Shown piece after piece: positions 45,911 to 54,035 of a stretch of 64,000 bases of DNA. This DNA is from Gemmatimonadaceae bacterium (GTDB taxonomy: Bacteria > Gemmatimonadota > Gemmatimonadetes > Gemmatimonadales > Gemmatimonadaceae). Within the stretch, counting starts at the first letter, position 1, and every line of letters starts with the position of its first letter. The stretch spans positions 1-64,000 of the forward strand of contig JACCWE010000030.1 of assembly GCA_013697785.1 (NCBI GenBank), given 5' to 3'. The translations under genes were made by a program, and so were the position numbers. Below the pieces are notes generated by a model. That model ran no database searches, had not been told where the DNA came from, and saw only the letters and a program-made list of their open reading frames with translations.

Positions 45911-46035
45911 GGCAGGCTGATCGTGGAAAGACTCGGGGCGCGGCTAGCTGTGATTTACCACGTATGCTCGGATGTAGCTACGCCCCTCGCAACGGCGAAG
46001 GGCGTAGTAGAGAACCGGTGGTTCCGAAGCGAGCC

Positions 46036-47034
46036 TTATCCGCGACCCCAGCGAGCGCGGACACCGCGCGCGTCGACGTGAGCGAATGGGCCGTGCACTC
46101 CATTGCCGCGATAGATGCCGACGCCGCCCGCGAGCTCCGGGTGCGCGGTCTCGACGCGATCCACCGCGTCACGAATGACCTTCGCGTCGGCCGCATTGAC
46201 GCGCCCGTCGTGATTCAGATCTTCCATGCGCCCGGTACCATTGTTGTCGACGAAGACGTCGGCAGCGTCGCCGTACTGGTGGCGGCTGTCGCGAGCGCGG
46301 CCGCCTTCACCGACGCCCTGCACGTTGTACTCGGGCGTCCGGAAGCCGGACATGACCGCGAGGTGCTCGACGTGCACACCGTGCACGTTGAGATCCTGGA
46401 TGACGAGCTCGAGCTTGTCGATGAGCCGCTCATTGAGCACGAGATACTTGGGCCAGGTCTCCTGCTGGTCGTGCGTCAGGAAGTCGCTGAGCCGGAAGTG
46501 ATCCGAGACGTAGGTGGTCTCGTTCGCCGCCGTGACCTCGATGAAGCCTTCCGGATTCGCGTAGCCCGAGGAGCGCGGCGCACGGCGCTCGGCCGGCCAG
46601 CTTCCCATGCGATACGAGCCGATCCGGCCGGCCTGCTTGGCTGAGAACGGGAGCATAGTGATGAGCGAGAACGAGCGCGATGCATCCATTAATGGATGAA
46701 TGCCGGGGGTCTCGAGCGCGCTGTCGCCGAACAGCTGGGCGAGGATCGGAATGCCGAGCGTGGGGGTGCCACGGGCGACGAAGCGGGCGCGGAGCTTCCC
46801 GCTGAGTCCGACGAGCGAATCGAGGAACGCGAACGCCATCGGTTTGGCGGGCGTGGCGATCGCACCGGCGGACACCGTAATGGCGATCGGAGGGACGGGT
46901 GGAGCTTTCGGGAGGTCGGGATGCTCGTCGAGTTCGAAGGACGCGCCTGCGGCGACGCCTACGAACGCGATGCTGGCAATAACTCCGACTGCGCGTGCCT
47001 TGTACCGGCGTGCGCGGGGTGAGGATGTCTTCAC
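46036..47034 (-). CDS. M15-type (DUF882/YcbK-like) peptidase with a calcium-loop insertion
   Basis: 332 residues from GTG 47034, which has a GGGAGGG ribosome-binding site six bases away; a TTG 72 bases up is rejected. A basic start and one membrane helix (ARAVGVIASIAFVGVAAGAS) anchor it. The peptidase part at about 190-320 has VMSGFRTPEYNVQGVGEGGR, SRHQYGDAADVFVDNNGTG and HGPFAHVDARG, the M15_3 pattern of zinc ligands (H, D, H). Between them sits DLNHDGRVNAADAKVIRDAV, an EF-hand/dockerin-like DxNxDGxVNxxD loop. It probably cuts or trims peptidoglycan stem peptides, as YcbK-type proteins are thought to. Confidence 0.82.
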   Translation of the reverse strand: MKTSSPRARRYKARAVGVIASIAFVGVAAGASFELDEHPDLPKAPPVPPIAITVSAGAIATPAKPMAFAFLDSLVGLSGKLRARFVARGTPTLGIPILAQLFGDSALETPGIHPLMDASRSFSLITMLPFSAKQAGRIGSYRMGSWPAERRAPRSSGYANPEGFIEVTAANETTYVSDHFRLSDFLTHDQQETWPKYLVLNERLIDKLELVIQDLNVHGVHVEHLAVMSGFRTPEYNVQGVGEGGRARDSRHQYGDAADVFVDNNGTGRMEDLNHDGRVNAADAKVIRDAVDRVETAHPELAGGVGIYRGNGVHGPFAHVDARGVRARWGRG

Positions 47035-47199
47035 GGGATGCCCTCCCTGGCAACCAGACGGACCGCCTGAGGCAGTCTCTTGGTTTTGCGTGTTGGCCGA
47101 AGCCAACGTGCCCTTTTACAAGGAGTCCTCGACCTCAGGAGAGGCGAGGCGTCAACACGGTTCTATGTTACAATAGACGCCGGTGGCGTGATACTGCAA
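47035..47199 (-). promoter_or_regulatory. Promoter and structured leader of the M15 peptidase gene
   Basis: On the minus strand, TTGCAG (47199-47194) and TATTGT (47175-47170) form a weak -35/-10 with an 18-base spacer. The transcript would have a leader of roughly 125 bases. It holds a perfect 6-bp hairpin with a UUCG tetraloop (GTTGGC-TTCG-GCCAAC, 47107-47092), then AACCA and TGGTT arms enclosing a GCC-TCA-GGC hairpin, just before the GGGAGGG ribosome-binding site. I could not match it to a known riboswitch by eye. Confidence 0.4.
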
Positions 47200-47235
47200 C
47201 CCATTAGTAGATCTCTACGTTGACTGGCCAGGCGG

Positions 47236-48159
47236 TCAATAGATGAACACCGCGGTTCCGACCGGGACGATGCTGTAGAGGTACGCAATGTCCTCATTAC
47301 GCAGGCGGACACAGCCGTGGCTGACCGCTTTGCCTATCGACAGCGGCTCATCCGTACCGTGGAGCGCATAACCGTCGCCCATGTTCAAGCGGTGGCCGCC
47401 CAGCGTTCCTTTGTACTTCCGCTGGTTTGTCCCGTAGGGCGGAACGATGATGTTCCCACCTGCGGTGATCTCGTGGCCATCTTTGGCCTCGAGTGGAATC
47501 TCCAGGCCGTCCGCCCCTCGCTTCACCACATCGTTGCCGTCGACCTCGATCATCGTGCCATCCCCGCCCGGGATCGCCTTCTTGCGATCGAGCGCCATGA
47601 TTCCCAACCCCTTTTTCTTCGCCTGCTCCACGTAGTGCCAGTCCGGCGGCACCCACACAGGATCCATCTCCTTGCTTTGCACCACCAGACGGCCGCGCGG
47701 AGTGTCGAACTTGAACTCCTGCCGGCTGCCCTGCTTCTGAACTAGGGTCTTTCCGCTCCCCACGGCCACCTGCGTCGTATAGAGCGTCGTGTCGCCAACC
47801 TTGTACCAGAGTCGACGGTCCTCGAGGCTCACCACGAGATACGGCTTCGTCTCCGTGCTGTCGGGCTCGGTCGCCAGCATCGACTGCAGCGAGTCGGTTA
47901 CCGTTCCCGCCTTCCGGCTCACATCGTCGAGCAGCTCCCAATTCCGATTGAACACAATTCGGTTGATGTCGCGCTGAAAACGCACGCGCAGCGTCGAATA
48001 GACGAGCACCCCGCTCACGATTCCCAGGAGAACGGTGGTACCGATGGCGCCCGCCATGAACTTCCAGCCGTCGCGCGCCTCGGGCGTTGTCGTGAACGCC
48101 GGGCGCGGGCGGATCGGGCGTGGCTCAGGAGACGGAATGCTGCCGCTGGGTATGCTCAT
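47236..48159 (-). CDS. L,D-transpeptidase (YkuD family)
   Basis: 307 residues. An N-terminal cytoplasmic tail with a Pro-rich start (IPSGSIPSPEPRPIRPRP) leads to one membrane helix (about 36-56, MAGAIGTTVLLGIVSGVLVY), then the extracytoplasmic domain. The active site is complete: GYALHGTDEPLSIGKAVSHG followed by CVRLRNEDIAYLYSI, with the catalytic Cys in SHGCVRL. Such enzymes form 3-3 cross-links or attach proteins to peptidoglycan. It is 34 bases downstream of a paralogue that lacks these residues. The same unit includes an SH3-like secreted protein and an M15 peptidase, so cell-wall remodelling is the theme. Confidence 0.92.
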   Translation of the reverse strand: MSIPSGSIPSPEPRPIRPRPAFTTTPEARDGWKFMAGAIGTTVLLGIVSGVLVYSTLRVRFQRDINRIVFNRNWELLDDVSRKAGTVTDSLQSMLATEPDSTETKPYLVVSLEDRRLWYKVGDTTLYTTQVAVGSGKTLVQKQGSRQEFKFDTPRGRLVVQSKEMDPVWVPPDWHYVEQAKKKGLGIMALDRKKAIPGGDGTMIEVDGNDVVKRGADGLEIPLEAKDGHEITAGGNIIVPPYGTNQRKYKGTLGGHRLNMGDGYALHGTDEPLSIGKAVSHGCVRLRNEDIAYLYSIVPVGTAVFIY

Positions 48160-48192
48160 GTCCCTCGTAAATAAATCAGATCTTCCACTACT

Positions 48193-48873
48193 TCAATAAA
48201 AATAAACGACTGTTCCACGCTGCAGGTCCGGCGTGACCGCCCGCAAATCCTCGGCGCTCACCCTGATACTCCCCGGCAGCACGTACGACGAATCATTCAA
48301 CGGCCCCACGCTCGGCAACGAATAGATGACGGTGCCACCATTTAGGACGACCGCCACCGGCCCGAGAGCACCGACGAGCCCCAGCGTCGCCGGCTGGGGG
48401 ACCCCGCGATCCGCGTACACCCACGCCGGGACCTCCCACGCGTCCTTCGGACCCATCACGCGCTCGACCGTGCGGGTGCCGCGCGGAGCGGCCATGTGAA
48501 GCGTGTCCTTGCCGCTTCCAAGCCGCTTCCCGGCCGCCACCTCGACACTCATTTCGCGCAGCAGCGCTCCGTCCCGCTCGAGATACATCTTGCTGCTGTC
48601 GACCGCGACCGCCAGATGGATCTCCTTGTCGATCTTCGCCTGCCGCCGCAGCAGCTCCATCATCATCGCGAGCCGCTTCTCGTTCGTATTCGTCACCGCG
48701 TCGCTTCGCCGCCGCTCGAAGTCGCTCATCCCGGAGCGGAGGCGAGCGATCTCGTTCTGGTAGGCGACGCGCTTGTAGAGCACCCATCCGTCAATCGCGA
48801 GGAGGCCGACGATGATGACGGCAACCGCCGCGGTGAACGCCGGATGCTTCCGGCGAAAATCGGAGAAGGGCAT
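48193..48873 (-). CDS. Catalytically dead L,D-transpeptidase paralogue
   Basis: 226 residues with an N-terminal membrane helix (AFTAAVAVIIVGLLAIDGWV) and a coiled coil. The rest parallels the active neighbour: VAVDSSKMYLERDGALLREM and MAAPRGTRTVERV line up with VVSLEDRRLWYKVGDTTLY and FDTPRGRLVVQSK. At the end PGSIRVSAEDLRAVTPDLQR then GTVVYFY lines up with SHGCVRLRNEDIAYLYSIVP then GTAVFIY. The Cys is Ser and the His of SHGC is Pro, so it cannot act as a normal L,D-transpeptidase. Perhaps it regulates or scaffolds its active neighbour. Confidence 0.75.
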   Translation of the reverse strand: MPFSDFRRKHPAFTAAVAVIIVGLLAIDGWVLYKRVAYQNEIARLRSGMSDFERRRSDAVTNTNEKRLAMMMELLRRQAKIDKEIHLAVAVDSSKMYLERDGALLREMSVEVAAGKRLGSGKDTLHMAAPRGTRTVERVMGPKDAWEVPAWVYADRGVPQPATLGLVGALGPVAVVLNGGTVIYSLPSVGPLNDSSYVLPGSIRVSAEDLRAVTPDLQRGTVVYFY

Positions 48874-48918
48874 CAGTGTATGTGAGAGTGGACGGCGCTG
48901 CGTGGCCGCCGAACGATG

Positions 48919-49986
48919 CTAGCGCGGAACGATGCGCAGGACATCGAGAATGGGTACCCCGGAAGGGTCGCTTCGTCCCGCCCGCACCCTCGCGAGCACC
49001 ATGATGTAGCTCAGCGGTGGAAGCGCCTTCGCGCTCGCGACCAGCGCCGTCGGCAGCGCCAGATACAGGAGCGAGCTTTCACTCCCCGGTCCGCGGGCGA
49101 GCAGATATGGCTCGTCGGGCGCGAGCCCCTTCCGCAGCGGATCCGCCGCCTGCACCGCGATCGCCTGCACGACCCATCGCACCGTCGATCCCTTGTAGTG
49201 CTCCGGGTCCGAGCGCAGGTCCGCGGCGCTCACCGCGCTCACCGACGAGCTGTCCACCGGAATCAGCTCGCTCTCGCGCACCCACCCCTCGCTCTGCACG
49301 CGCGCCCATCCGTGATCCCGCGCCACGATGCGCAGGCGCGCCGCCGAGTCCGCGGTGCCACTCGGCTTTCCGTCCGGCGCGGCGCGCAGCACCAACGGAT
49401 GCGCGGCCGCAAAGTCTCCCGACGCGATCGATGGATCGGGTGCGCTGGCCGACGGACCTGCGGGCGTGGTGCGCGGCGGAAGGGCCGCAACGCGCTGTGG
49501 CGCTCCCTGCGATGCACGCGGCGGTGCGACCGGCGCGGCGGGCGTGCGCACCGGCGCGCCACCGACGAGCGGCGGCGCTCTCGCGACGGTCGTCTTCAGC
49601 TCGCGCGTCTGCACCCACGCATCCCGCTTCACGCGAAACCAGTCGCCGCTCGCCGAGAGCTTATCCACCGCCATCCCATCCTCGATCACGGCGACGATCG
49701 CACCTGATGGATCGGCGGTCCCCCGCAGTGCAGCGCCGCTCGATGCGTGCACGGTGAGCGCATCCTTCTTCGCCGTCACCACGCTCTTGTGAAGAAATCC
49801 TTCCATCGTGACCGCGGTCCAATCCGCCTTCGTCACGCCGGCCTTGAGCGCAGCGCCAACGCGCAGCGTCGCCACGAGGCGGCCGTCGGGCGCGACGCGC
49901 GCGGCAGCCGCGGTGGTCGCAGTGGTCTGCGCACGAGCCGACGATGCCACGAGCGCGCACACGAGCACGATCGAATTACAGCGCAT
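48919..49986 (-). CDS. Secreted protein with SH3-like domains
   Basis: 355 residues from ATG 49986, with a signal peptide (MRCNSIVLVCALVASSARAQ). Two SH3b-like segments are suggested: about 40-120 (AALKAGVTKADWTAVTMEGF, DKLSASGDWFRVKRDAWVQT) and 180-245 (VLRAAPDGKPSGTADSAARL, IVARDHGWARVQSEGWVRES). A Pro/Ala-rich linker joins them, and a final domain ends in PPLSYIMVLARVRAGRSDPS. SH3b modules often bind cell-wall peptides. It heads the unit with the two L,D-transpeptidase-like genes. I cannot name the last 100 residues. Confidence 0.7.
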   Translation of the reverse strand: MRCNSIVLVCALVASSARAQTTATTAAAARVAPDGRLVATLRVGAALKAGVTKADWTAVTMEGFLHKSVVTAKKDALTVHASSGAALRGTADPSGAIVAVIEDGMAVDKLSASGDWFRVKRDAWVQTRELKTTVARAPPLVGGAPVRTPAAPVAPPRASQGAPQRVAALPPRTTPAGPSASAPDPSIASGDFAAAHPLVLRAAPDGKPSGTADSAARLRIVARDHGWARVQSEGWVRESELIPVDSSSVSAVSAADLRSDPEHYKGSTVRWVVQAIAVQAADPLRKGLAPDEPYLLARGPGSESSLLYLALPTALVASAKALPPLSYIMVLARVRAGRSDPSGVPILDVLRIVPR

Positions 49987-50070
49987 CGCTGGAAGGAGAA
50001 TGAGAGGGCGCGTACATTTCCGAGGCTGGGGTCGCGCCGCAGTATACGTTCGAACTCTCACTGAGCAAAG

Positions 50071-51621
50071 ATGTCGACTTCGCGGAAGCGCCCAGTCGTT
50101 TTGTTGGTGCTCGACGGTTGGGGCTATCGTGCGGAACGTGATGGCAACGCGATCGCGATGTCGCGCACGCCGACGTGGGACGCACTCTGGAGCGGCACCT
50201 CGCGAACGCTGCTGCACGCGTCAGGGCTGCCAGTCGGTCTCCCCGAAGGACAGATGGGGAACAGCGAAGTCGGGCATCTCAATCTCGGCGCCGGGCGCGT
50301 CGTCCCCCAGGATCTCGTCCGCATCAACGGCGCGATCGACGACGGCTCCTTCTTCCGCAACGACACCCTGGTCGAGACGTGCGCCGCGGTGCGTGCGAGT
50401 GGCGGCACGCTCCATCTCGCGGGGCTGATCGGCAACGGTGGCGTCCACGCATTCGACAAGCACCTCTTCGCCCTCGTGGACCTGGCCGAGCGAGAGAAAG
50501 TGCCGCACGTGGCGATTCACGCCCTCCTCGATGGCCGCGACACGCTTCCCCGCTCCGCGCTCGGCTTCATGGAGCAGACACTCGAGCGCGTGAAGGGACG
50601 TGCGGAGCTCGCCTCGGTCGGCGGTCGCTATCACGGGATGGACCGCGATCGCCGATGGACGCGCACGGAGCTCTGGTACCGCGCGATGATGCAGGGTGTC
50701 GGCCCCCGCGCTCCGGACCCGATCTCGGCGATTCGCGCCGCCTACGAGCGCGGCGAGAGCGACGAGTTCATGAAGCCGGTGGTGATCGAACGGAACGACG
50801 AGCCCGTCGCGACGGTACGAGATGGCGATGCGATCATCCTTTTCAACTACCGCTCGGACCGGATGCGCCAGATCACGCGCGCGCTCACCGAGGATCCGTT
50901 CGACGGCTTCGATGTGCGCGGACGCCCGTCGATCAAGGTCGTCACGATGACGCAGTACGACGAGACGTACGAGATTCCCGTCGTCTTTCCGCCGTTCACA
51001 CTCGCTCGCGTCGTCGCCGAGGTCATCTCGGCGCACGGCGGCACGCAGTTTCGAACGGCCGAGACGGAGAAGTACGCGCACGTCACGTATTTCTTCAACG
51101 CGGGACACGAGACGGCGTACAAGGGCGAAGTTCGCGAGCTGGTGCCGAGTCAAAAGGTGGCGACGTACGATCTCGCGCCCGAGATGAGCGCGTACGGCGT
51201 GACGGACGTGTTGTGCAAGGCGATCAGCGCGCGCAACTACGACTTCATCCTCTGCAACTATGCAAACGGCGACATGGTCGGGCACACCGGCGTCATTCCC
51301 GCGGCGATCAAGGCAGTGGAAACGGTTGATGAGTGTCTTGCCCGCGTGATCGCCGCCGCGGCGCGCGCCGATGCGCGCGTGCTGGTCACTGCGGACCATG
51401 GCAATTGCGAGATGATGATCGATCCCGCCACCGGCGGGCCGCACACGGCACACACCACGAACCCGGTTCCGCTCGTGATCGTCGATCCGGACGGTGATCG
51501 TCCGCTCCGCGCGGGAGGCGCGCTGCGAGATGTTGGACCAACGGTGCTGGCGATGCTCGGCGTGGAGAAGCCCACCGAGATGACCGGCATCGACCTCAGA
51601 GAGATGGGAGCCGCAACGTGA
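50071..51621 (+). CDS. gpmI: 2,3-bisphosphoglycerate-independent phosphoglycerate mutase
   Basis: 516 residues, a normal length for GpmI. It starts RPVVLLVLDGWGYRAERDGN, has the phosphoserine loop GLPEGQMGNSEVGHLNLGAG, DGRDTLPRSALGFMEQTLER, VGGRYHGMDRDRRWTRTELW, and the alkaline-phosphatase-like metal sites NYRSDRMRQ, NYANGDMVGHTG and VTADHGNCEMM. It converts 3- and 2-phosphoglycerate in glycolysis, using Mn2+. It is divergent from the SH3-protein operon. The stop overlaps the outer-membrane protein gene by GTGA. Confidence 0.96.
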   Translation: MSTSRKRPVVLLVLDGWGYRAERDGNAIAMSRTPTWDALWSGTSRTLLHASGLPVGLPEGQMGNSEVGHLNLGAGRVVPQDLVRINGAIDDGSFFRNDTLVETCAAVRASGGTLHLAGLIGNGGVHAFDKHLFALVDLAEREKVPHVAIHALLDGRDTLPRSALGFMEQTLERVKGRAELASVGGRYHGMDRDRRWTRTELWYRAMMQGVGPRAPDPISAIRAAYERGESDEFMKPVVIERNDEPVATVRDGDAIILFNYRSDRMRQITRALTEDPFDGFDVRGRPSIKVVTMTQYDETYEIPVVFPPFTLARVVAEVISAHGGTQFRTAETEKYAHVTYFFNAGHETAYKGEVRELVPSQKVATYDLAPEMSAYGVTDVLCKAISARNYDFILCNYANGDMVGHTGVIPAAIKAVETVDECLARVIAAAARADARVLVTADHGNCEMMIDPATGGPHTAHTTNPVPLVIVDPDGDRPLRAGGALRDVGPTVLAMLGVEKPTEMTGIDLREMGAAT

Positions 51622-52304
51622 AGCTCGTATTTACCGCCGCACTTCTTTGCATCGGCGTTGCACCACTCGCCGCGCAGGTGGGGAGCGAGCCTGAGCAGAG
51701 CCCCTATCGAGATTACGACTACCATCAGGACTTCACGGTTTGGGCCGGCTACTTCGGCGGCAACAAGGGCGAGGTCGGCATCGGTCCGCAATCGAGCTCG
51801 ATAGCGGGTATCCGCTACGACCTGCACATCGGCGGCCCTGCGGAATTCGACGTGCGCATCGGGCGCGCCTTCTCCAAGCGTCTGGTGCTCGATCCGCTCA
51901 AGTCCGGCGACGCGCGCACGGTGGGCACGATGTCCGACGCCCTCTGGATCGCGGATGCGGGGATCAACCTCGCCCTCACCGGAAAGAAGAGCTATCACCA
52001 CGTGATTCCGATCGTCGGCTTCGGTGTTGGCCTCGCCTCCAGCCGGGCCAGCCAGGACGTCGGCGGCTATTCATTCGGCACCGGCTTTGCACTTCATGGG
52101 GGCCTGGGACTGAAGTTCGTGTCGCACGGCCCCTGGGGCGCCAGACTCGACCTGACGGACTATTACTGGCAGCTTTCGTATCCCGGCGGCTATTTCCTTG
52201 CACCGACCGGCGGCACGCCGATTCTCTCAACCGGCCAGGTTCAGAATCAGTGGGTCTCCAATCCGGTTCTCACCTTCGGCATTTCATACATCTTCTCGCG
52301 CTAG
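51618..52304 (+). CDS. Outer-membrane beta-barrel protein
   Basis: 228 residues. A signal peptide (MKLVFTAALLCIGVAPLAAQ) is followed by alternating strands rich in aromatic residues: FTVWAGYFGGNKGEVGIGPQ, AGIRYDLHIGGPAEFDVRIG, AGINLALTGKKSYHHVIPIV, GTGFALHGGLGLKFVSHGPW, ARLDLTDYYWQLSYPGGYFL and a final strand NPVLTFGISYIFSR ending in an aromatic-x-Arg. This is a typical small outer-membrane barrel. I cannot assign a substrate or role. It is coupled to gpmI by GTGA, which is probably coincidental. Confidence 0.72.
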   Translation: MKLVFTAALLCIGVAPLAAQVGSEPEQSPYRDYDYHQDFTVWAGYFGGNKGEVGIGPQSSSIAGIRYDLHIGGPAEFDVRIGRAFSKRLVLDPLKSGDARTVGTMSDALWIADAGINLALTGKKSYHHVIPIVGFGVGLASSRASQDVGGYSFGTGFALHGGLGLKFVSHGPWGARLDLTDYYWQLSYPGGYFLAPTGGTPILSTGQVQNQWVSNPVLTFGISYIFSR

Positions 52305-52317
52305 ACGAGGTCCGCAA

Positions 52318-52806
52318 ATGGCACAGGATTTTGAGAACGTATTCGACCTCGATGATCTGAGCGATTCCGAGCTTCGCGGGCTCGTTCGCGATCAGCTCGC
52401 GCAGGATGATCAGATCGACGTCGACGAAATTCTGGTGCACGTGAAGGACGGCTACGTCACGCTCTCCGGACGTGTAGGCACGGAAGGCGAGAAGCAGATT
52501 GCCGATCACGTGCTCAGCGACGTCGTCGGTCTCGAGACGTACACCAACGACATCTTCGTCGACGCGATTCGGCGCGACGAAGAGCCCGAGGCAGCCGATG
52601 AGGCAGTGGCGCGCGCCGCCGCTAGCGAAGACGACTCCCTGCTTGGCGGCAGCGATCTATCCGACACCGACGACGAGGCTCAGCGCGCCGCCGACAATGA
52701 CGACGCGTCGCTTTTCGGCACGCGAGACATCGAGAGCGTGATGGAGAACGGCGTGCCGTGGATTCCGCCCGACCAGCCGACGCCCGAAGGCCGCGACGCG
52801 ACCTGA
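52318..52806 (+). CDS. BON-domain protein
   Basis: 162 residues from ATG 52318. It has the BON core at about 12-85: LSDSELRGLVRDQLAQDDQI, DVDEILVHVKDGYVTLSGRV, GTEGEKQIADHVLSDVVGLE and TYTNDIFVDAIR. The C-terminal half is acidic and disordered (DDSLLGGSDLSDTDDEAQRA) and ends VPWIPPDQPTPEGRDAT. BON domains bind membranes or phospholipids, but there is no signal peptide here, so it is probably cytoplasmic. It follows the barrel gene by 13 bases. Its regulatory or stress role is unknown. Confidence 0.83.
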   Translation: MAQDFENVFDLDDLSDSELRGLVRDQLAQDDQIDVDEILVHVKDGYVTLSGRVGTEGEKQIADHVLSDVVGLETYTNDIFVDAIRRDEEPEAADEAVARAAASEDDSLLGGSDLSDTDDEAQRAADNDDASLFGTRDIESVMENGVPWIPPDQPTPEGRDAT

Positions 52807-52847
52807 TCGGAAGTCGCAAGCGCACGCCGCGCGCGTGAGTCGCTGAC

Positions 52848-53261
52848 GTGTTCGCGCTCACACGCCGCGTGTCGTTCACCGCGTCGCATCGCTACTGGCG
52901 CTCCGACTGGAGCGGCCTGCGCAACGAGCAGCGCTTCGGCGCAGCCTCTGCCACGCACTCGCACGACTATTCCTGCGACGTGACAGTGAGCGGACCGCTC
53001 GACGAGGAGACGGGGATGGTCGTCGATCTCGGGCATCTCGACAAGGTACTCGACCGCGAGGTGCGCGTTCGCTTTCATGGCATGGACATCACGACGCAAG
53101 TGCCCGAGTTCGCTGACGGCAAGCTGATTCCAACCAGCGAAAATCTCGCGCGCTTCATCTACTTGAAGGTGAGCGGCGCGCTCACCGGCTCGGCGCTCGT
53201 CACGAGCGTGGTCGTGCGCGAGGATGCGACCATCGCGTCGGAGTTCACCGTCGACGGCTGA
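52848..53261 (+). CDS. 6-pyruvoyl-tetrahydropterin synthase / QueD family protein, catalytic Cys missing
   Basis: 137 residues from GTG. Zinc ligands appear as FTASHRYWRS and THSHDYSCDVTV, and the rest has VVDLGHLDKVLDREVRVRFH, FHGMDITTQVPEFADGK and PTSENLARFIYLKV, the PTPS fold. In PTPS and QueD the segment before the HxH reads FGxC..., with Cys as the catalytic base; here it is FGAASATHSHDY, so the Cys is Ala and HGH is HSH. It may be an altered PTPS member with other specificity or a non-catalytic one. There are no other queuosine or pterin genes in view. Confidence 0.8.
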   Translation: MFALTRRVSFTASHRYWRSDWSGLRNEQRFGAASATHSHDYSCDVTVSGPLDEETGMVVDLGHLDKVLDREVRVRFHGMDITTQVPEFADGKLIPTSENLARFIYLKVSGALTGSALVTSVVVREDATIASEFTVDG

Positions 53262-53312
53262 CACCCCGCCCCACGACCGGCCAGCCACACGGGAACGCGG
53301 TATATTTCGCGG

Positions 53313-54035
53313 ATGACGAATCCGGCCGTCGCCCTCGACGCGGTGGAAGAAGCGCCCGTGTGGCTCGAGGTAAATGGCGCGCCCGCGGTCACCTGGATGT
53401 GCACCCCTGAGCGGCTCGACGAGCTCGTGGTCGGATGGCTGCACGGCGAGGGCTACATCGACACGCAGGCGGACATCCTCAGGATGCGCCCATGTGCGCA
53501 GGAGCTCGGCTTCTGGGTCGATGTGCCGGCCGAGCGCTTCCAAACGGTGGAGGCGAGCGATCGCAGGCGCGTTCTCGCATCGGGATGCGGCGCGGTGACG
53601 ACGATCCTCGGGTCGCTCAGCTCACTTCCGCGCCGCAAGTCCGCGCTGCCGCCGATCGATCTGCAGAAAATGCGCGCGCTCTTCAAGGAGCTCTTCGCGC
53701 GCGGAACACACTACAAGGAAACCGGTGGCATCCACGCCGCGGCGATCACCGATGGCGAAACGCTGCTGTATCATGCCGAGGATATCGGCAGGCACAATGC
53801 GGTGGACAAGGTGATCGGCGCGGCGATCCTCGATGGGACGAGCCCCCAGGATCTGATCCTCCTCGTGACGGGGCGAATCTCCGGCGAGCTCGCATTCAAG
53901 GCTGCGCGTGCGCGCATGGGGCTGGTCGCGACGCCGTCGGTGCCGAGCACGATGGCGGTGGATATAGCGAAGGCGACGGGAATGGGGATCGTCGGGCGCG
54001 CGGTCAGCGGAACGCCGCAGCTGCATCAGACGTGA
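53313..54035 (+). CDS. fdhD: FdhD formate dehydrogenase accessory protein
   Basis: 240 residues. FdhD signatures are seen: VWLEVNGAPAVTWMCTPERL, DELVVGWLHGEGYIDTQADI, ETGGIHAAAITDGETLLYHA, EDIGRHNAVDKVIGAAILDG, TGRISGELAFKAARARMGLV and SVPSTMAVDIAKATGMGIVG. It delivers sulfur to the bis-MGD molybdenum cofactor of formate dehydrogenase. The CxxC sulfur-relay loop is usually C-G-x-C; here it is GCGAVTT, with only one Cys. Start ATG 53313. The stop overlaps mobA by GTGA. No formate dehydrogenase gene is in the window. Confidence 0.9.
   Translation: MTNPAVALDAVEEAPVWLEVNGAPAVTWMCTPERLDELVVGWLHGEGYIDTQADILRMRPCAQELGFWVDVPAERFQTVEASDRRRVLASGCGAVTTILGSLSSLPRRKSALPPIDLQKMRALFKELFARGTHYKETGGIHAAAITDGETLLYHAEDIGRHNAVDKVIGAAILDGTSPQDLILLVTGRISGELAFKAARARMGLVATPSVPSTMAVDIAKATGMGIVGRAVSGTPQLHQT

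Noticed and set aside
47035..47110. c-di-GMP (GEMM) riboswitch in the peptidase leader
   Set aside because: Only CACGCAAAACC and a GGTTGCC segment resemble the consensus; the usual two-helix core with its GAAA loop and receptor is not visible. Kept only as an unclassified leader.
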